From contig JASLNX010000160.1 in the NCBI GenBank assembly GCA_030745815.1, forward strand, positions 1-7,972: a DNA stretch of 7,972 nt, written 5' to 3'. The notes beneath the pieces were generated by a model that was given only the letters and a program-made list of their open reading frames with translations, searched no databases and was not told the DNA's origin. The translations under genes and the position numbers were made by a program. This document shows, in pieces, positions 6,386-7,972 of the stretch; positions within the stretch are counted from its first letter, which is position 1, and the number at the start of each line of letters is the position of its first letter. This stretch comes from an archaeon. GTDB lineage: Archaea; Iainarchaeota; Iainarchaeia; Iainarchaeales; GCA-2688035.

Positions 6386-6469
6386 AAAAACCCGATACAC
6401 AGGAGGCAACCTATCCCGGACAGGGACTCCCGACACTTGGGCTTTCGAAGTCCTCCTCACTGTATCACC
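6386..6469 (-). ncRNA. GC-rich structured RNA candidate, about 84 nt
   Basis: A GC-rich island (about 46 of 79 bases over 6391-6469) lies between flanks of about 20-28% GC. On the minus strand TGATACA (6467-6461) pairs with TGTATCG (6399-6393), with one G-U pair. After a short asymmetric internal loop GGAGG pairs with CCTCC. The interior can form GGACT/AGTCC stacked on CCC/GGG, and a CCTGTC/GATAGG hairpin with a triloop. A TATA-like GGTTTTATCA (6498-6489) lies about 26 bases before the first G, and the stem is followed by GGGTTTTT, a T-tract end. No open frame, tRNA T-loop, SRP or RNase P core motif, or box C/D motif is evident. I do not recognise the class. Confidence 0.55.
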
Positions 6470-6488
6470 TTTTACTTATCTCAGTTTT

Positions 6489-6498
6489 TGATAAAACC
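6489..6498 (-). promoter_or_regulatory. Putative TATA box of the 84-nt RNA
   Basis: The minus strand reads GGTTTTATCA, centred about 26 bases upstream of the predicted RNA 5' end at 6468-6469. It is back to back with the TATA-like box of the downstream plus-strand gene. Confidence 0.4.
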
Positions 6499-6503
6499 AA
6501 AAC

Positions 6504-6512
6504 AATTAAATT
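6504..6512 (+). promoter_or_regulatory. Putative TATA box of the gene at 6535
   Basis: AATTAAATT is centred about 27 bases before the ATG at 6535, which has no Shine-Dalgarno sequence upstream. Together these suggest a leaderless transcript. Confidence 0.45.
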
Positions 6513-6534
6513 CATTCAAAGCACTAATTTTATT

Positions 6535-7116
6535 ATGCCAGGATCACCAAAGAAAACCGCGAAAAAGGCCGCAAAAAAGAACATGCCTCCCGCCCAGACT
6601 GCCAAGGTAGCAGAGATACTTCTTAGAATGTACCGGGAAGATCAACCGCTGAAGGTGAAAAGAAATGGGCACATAGTAACCGTGAAGTTCACAGACCTCA
6701 CTGGCATTGAAATGGGAAGAATATTTGGACTACGTCAAGATAAAATTGGCAGAATGTTAAGGGATGCCGGCATTAGAAGAGAGGGGCGCAATCCTGTCGA
6801 CGTCCTTCCAAACGGCAGGTTCCCACAAAAATTTCCAACAATGGGAAAACAGGCGCAAATGGATCTTATCAAAAAAATGTTAAACACTGAAATGACTGTA
6901 CCCCAACTTAGGGCAAACCATGCGCTTTTGTTGGGAGCGCGTGAGAACGTTAAAGCAAAAGGGTCCAAAATAGAACAGGACATAGGAGCCGGGAAAGGAA
7001 ACAGAAGAGCAAAACAAAAAGCACTTAAATCAAATCGCCAATTTGAATTGGTACTGAAAAATGTTATTGAGGGCCTATACACTGAGATTGTGAAAAAGAT
7101 AAAAGGGCCTAATTGA
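6535..7116 (+). CDS. Unrecognised basic protein with Lys/Ala-rich N-terminal tail
   Basis: A 193-residue, strongly basic protein of no family I recognise. Residues 1-17 form a low-complexity Lys/Ala/Pro tail (SPKKTAKKAAKK) like those on histone H1-like and other nucleic-acid-binding proteins. Residues about 20-85 look folded: helix, strand pair (LKVKRNGHIVTVKFTDL, 39-55), then IEMGRIFGLRQDKIGRMLRDAG (57-78), which resembles a helix-turn-helix (GRIFGLRQDKIGRMLR). The second half is helical and basic. A DNA- or RNA-binding role is inferred from composition and the possible HTH only. Isoleucine codons are about 6 ATA, 5 ATT and 1 ATC, whereas the nearby PhoU-like gene uses ATT almost exclusively, so the gene may be acquired or under different selection. 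It appears leaderless, and a T-rich stretch (TTGTTCTTCTTC) follows its stop. Confidence 0.75.
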   Translation: MPGSPKKTAKKAAKKNMPPAQTAKVAEILLRMYREDQPLKVKRNGHIVTVKFTDLTGIEMGRIFGLRQDKIGRMLRDAGIRREGRNPVDVLPNGRFPQKFPTMGKQAQMDLIKKMLNTEMTVPQLRANHALLLGARENVKAKGSKIEQDIGAGKGNRRAKQKALKSNRQFELVLKNVIEGLYTEIVKKIKGPN

Positions 7117-7173
7117 ATTGTTCTTCTTCACTGCAACAAAAAAATAGTGACAATAGCCGACTTCGGTGAGCCT

Positions 7174-7197
7174 GATAAATTTCACGCAAAATTTATC
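7174..7197. terminator. Perfect 9-bp hairpin over the small gene's stop codon
   Basis: GATAAATTT (7174-7182) and AAATTTATC (7189-7197) form a perfect 9-bp stem with a six-base loop. It includes the stop codon of the minus-strand 50-residue gene and lies between two convergent genes. On the minus strand a run of seven T follows further on (7138-7144), which could complete termination for that gene. Seen directly; the terminator role is inferred. Confidence 0.5.
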
Positions 7198-7345
7198 TTG
7201 ACCTAGGTTTCTTCGCGCCCTTCGCCCTTATTGTCTTCATCTCACCGGTAACAAGCGGCAAGCCCTTCCTCGTTGGAACAGGACCGCGCCTTATTAGCTT
7301 CATCTCACCAGTAACAAGTGGTTTGCGCTTTTTTATTGGGGGCAT
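7193..7345 (-). CDS. 50-residue basic protein with duplicated VTGEMK motif
   Basis: A short frame from ATG (7343-7345) to TAA (7193-7195). The protein begins MPPIKKRKP and carries the 11-residue motif PLVTGEMKLIR at 9-19 and PLVTGEMKTIR at 30-40, joined by RGPVPTRKG and followed by a basic tail ending KKPRSR. About a third of the residues are Lys or Arg. The duplicated DNA segments (7289-7321 and 7226-7258) match at 29 of 33 positions, and two of the four changes are silent third-position changes, which supports selection on protein sequence. A TATA-like CCTTTAAATAC (7378-7368) lies about 28 bases before the ATG and no ribosome binding site is seen, so the mRNA is probably leaderless. Composition suggests an RNA- or DNA-binding or ribosome-associated protein; I do not recognise the family. 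Confidence 0.7.
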   Translation of the reverse strand: MPPIKKRKPLVTGEMKLIRRGPVPTRKGLPLVTGEMKTIRAKGAKKPRSR

Positions 7346-7367
7346 AACATAAACAGATTCAAACTAG

Positions 7368-7378
7368 TATTTAAAGGT
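7368..7378 (-). promoter_or_regulatory. Putative TATA box of the 50-residue protein gene
   Basis: CCTTTAAATAC on the minus strand is centred about 28 bases upstream of the ATG at 7345. It is nearly symmetric and could in principle also direct plus-strand transcription toward 7399. Confidence 0.5.
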
Positions 7379-7400
7379 AAGCTGCTAAAAGCTGTGAGAG

Positions 7401-7530
7401 AAAAAAATGGAGAAGATGGTTAAGCGGTAAGAAAGAGATACTTTTTCTTCGATGCCCCTTAAGCGGGGAGAGCTTGTATCCTTTTACCAGCCTTTTCTGA
7501 TGCCTTGTATAATTAACAAACCATCTCTCC
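7401..7530 (-). ncRNA. Structured RNA candidate, about 130 nt
   Basis: On the minus strand GGAGAGATGGTT (7530-7519) pairs with AACCATCTTCTCC (7421-7409), a 12-bp stem with one bulge that closes the whole element and is followed by ATTTTTTT (7408-7401). Inside are a TTGT/ACAA hairpin (7505-7519) and a long arm: GGTAA/TTACC (7426-7430 with 7484-7488), GATAC/GTATC (7437-7441 with 7476-7480), capped by CCCC-TTAAGC-GGGG (7455-7468). A TATA-like CTTTTAAATG (7560-7551) lies about 26 bases before 7530. Promoter, closing stem and T-tract agree in placing an independent minus-strand RNA. It lacks the conserved motifs of tRNA, RNase P, SRP and box C/D RNAs that I could look for. A 60-residue frame on the same strand spans it but looks like a by-product. 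Confidence 0.6.
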
Positions 7531-7550
7531 GACAAGGTATAGGATTTCAG

Positions 7551-7560
7551 CATTTAAAAG
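7551..7560 (-). promoter_or_regulatory. Putative TATA box of the 130-nt RNA
   Basis: CTTTTAAATG on the minus strand is centred about 26 bases from the first base of the closing stem at 7530. This is the spacing expected from an archaeal TATA box to the transcription start. Between here and 7649 I see only a T-rich minus-strand stretch (TTTATTTTTT near 7600) that may end the upstream small gene. Confidence 0.5.
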
Positions 7561-7649
7561 GTTTTCTAAAACTCGGGAGAGTGATTTGGTGAAGCGAAAA
7601 AATAAACGTTCAACGAACAAAAGTGTAGCAATTAGCGAAGCCGATTTTT

Positions 7650-7799
7650 CTATCCTTTGATAAACATTATAACGCCAAGCACCAGGAAAATTAAGCCCAC
7701 AAAAGGATTTATTGCTGACACTGGTTCAGGAAGTGGCGGAAGATAAGTTCCAATGGCCATGCCAAGTAATAGCATTCCAACAAGTTGCTTTTCGCCCAT
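7650..7799 (-). CDS. 49-residue two-helix membrane protein
   Basis: A short frame from ATG (7797-7799) to TAG (7650-7652). The protein has a short charged start (MGEKQ), a hydrophobic segment at about 6-20 (LVGMLLLGMAIGTYL), a proline-rich turn PPLPEPVSAINP (21-32), and a second hydrophobic segment at about 33-47 ending FIKG. It should sit in the membrane as a helical hairpin. I do not recognise a family. A TATA-like TTTATATAAC lies within 7823-7837, about 30 bases before the ATG, giving an mRNA with little or no leader. It is probably its own transcription unit, since the preceding gene stops at 7866. Promoter position and clean hydrophobic pattern support it; the short length limits certainty. 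Confidence 0.6.
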   Translation of the reverse strand: MGEKQLVGMLLLGMAIGTYLPPLPEPVSAINPFVGLIFLVLGVIMFIKG

Positions 7800-7822
7800 A
7801 AAAAACCACAAAAATAATGTTG

Positions 7823-7837
7823 CAAGTTATATAAATT
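7823..7837 (-). promoter_or_regulatory. Putative TATA box of the small membrane protein gene
   Basis: On the minus strand the stretch reads AATTTATATAACTTG. Its centre is about 31 bases before the ATG at 7799, predicting a start within a few bases of the start codon. It lies just after the stop of the Lrp-like gene. Confidence 0.5.
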
Positions 7838-7865
7838 GGTTTCTAAGAACAAAAAAGTTGAGTCC

Positions 7866-7972
7866 TTACCTCTTTTCAACAACCAAAAAACTTTCAGTTT
7901 CAAGAACTCCGTTAAATCCCCTAATTTTATCAATTAAATGATTTAACTCTCTGGCAGTGGGGGTTGAAATTG
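7866..7972 (-). CDS. C-terminal end of a probable Lrp/AsnC-family protein (partial)
   Basis: Only the last 34 residues are inside the window, ending at TAA (7866-7868); the start lies beyond 7972. The segment STPTARELNHLIDKIRGFNG followed by VLETESFLVVEKR matches the end of the ligand-binding (RAM/ACT-like) domain of Lrp/AsnC regulators, where a helix, a turn of the G-V type and a final strand of the T-x-T-x-L-V-L type are typical. Such domains bind amino acids and mediate oligomer formation. Whether a DNA-binding HTH domain precedes it, or the protein is a stand-alone RAM domain as often seen in archaea, cannot be judged here. Confidence 0.55.
   Translation of the reverse strand, partial: ISTPTARELNHLIDKIRGFNGVLETESFLVVEKR

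Noticed and set aside
6386..6469. tRNA gene
   Set aside because: The length suits a tRNA and a TTTCGAAG stretch resembles a T-loop, but the T-stem, D-arm and acceptor pairing do not form on either strand.
7371..7553. 60-residue minus-strand frame over the 130-nt RNA candidate
   Set aside because: It runs through the RNA's stems, past its T-tract and into the promoter of the next gene, with no ribosome binding site and no domain-like sequence. The RNA explanation accounts for more signals.
7589..7660. 23-codon plus-strand frame starting GTG with a GGGAG upstream (MKRKNKRSTNKS...)
   Set aside because: A basic mini-protein is conceivable and a TATA-like stretch lies upstream, but it is very short, overlaps the end of the 49-residue gene, and has no repeat or pattern to support it.
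7709..7941. Longer frames on both strands across the small membrane protein gene and the Lrp-like end
   Set aside because: They overlap better supported genes, are low in protein-like pattern, and cross the TATA-like region at 7823-7837.

Overview
The window looks archaeal and most resembles a small, gene-dense, AT-rich genome of the DPANN type. Evidence: an archaeal Trm5-family tRNA methyltransferase, a DUF63 membrane protein (a family known from archaea), an AbrB-PhoU fusion of a kind common in archaea, TATA-like boxes about 25-30 bases before predicted starts, several apparently leaderless genes, and oligo-T tracts at gene ends. The exact lineage cannot be fixed from this sequence. I see no tRNA, rRNA, CRISPR array, insertion sequence or phage gene.

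Positions 1-1566. A 5'-truncated, charged, unrecognised protein on the plus strand meets adenylate kinase (minus) stop codon to stop codon with no gap. The kinase has no ATG, GTG or TTG codon before its first beta strand, so it probably starts at a rare ATA or ATT codon. Behind it lie its promoter and then a hairpin/T-tract terminator that ends the next operon.

Positions 1566-4506. On the minus strand a class I fructose-1,6-bisphosphatase and an FbaB/DhnA-type class I aldolase overlap by four bases (ATGA). This is a two-gene gluconeogenic module turning triose phosphates into fructose 6-phosphate. Divergent from it, across an AT-rich promoter region, is an AbrB-PhoU regulator-like protein.

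Positions 4503-6245. A Trm5-like methyltransferase (minus) shares its terminal TTAA with the PhoU gene. It is divergent from a DUF63 multi-pass membrane protein across only 42 bases, with two overlapping TATA-like boxes. The Trm5 protein lacks the N-terminal D1 domain and has PLP in place of the NLP motif.

Positions 6246-7972. This is the least explained part. It holds a short hairpin, a GC-rich minus-strand RNA candidate of about 84 nt, a basic 193-residue unknown protein (plus), a 50-residue basic protein with a duplicated 11-residue motif (minus), a second minus-strand RNA candidate of about 130 nt, a 49-residue two-helix membrane protein (minus) and the C-terminal end of a probable Lrp/AsnC-family protein (minus). 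The four small minus-strand units each have their own TATA-like box at the expected distance, so they read as independent small genes. The two RNA candidates and the 50-residue protein are the best leads for something undescribed.
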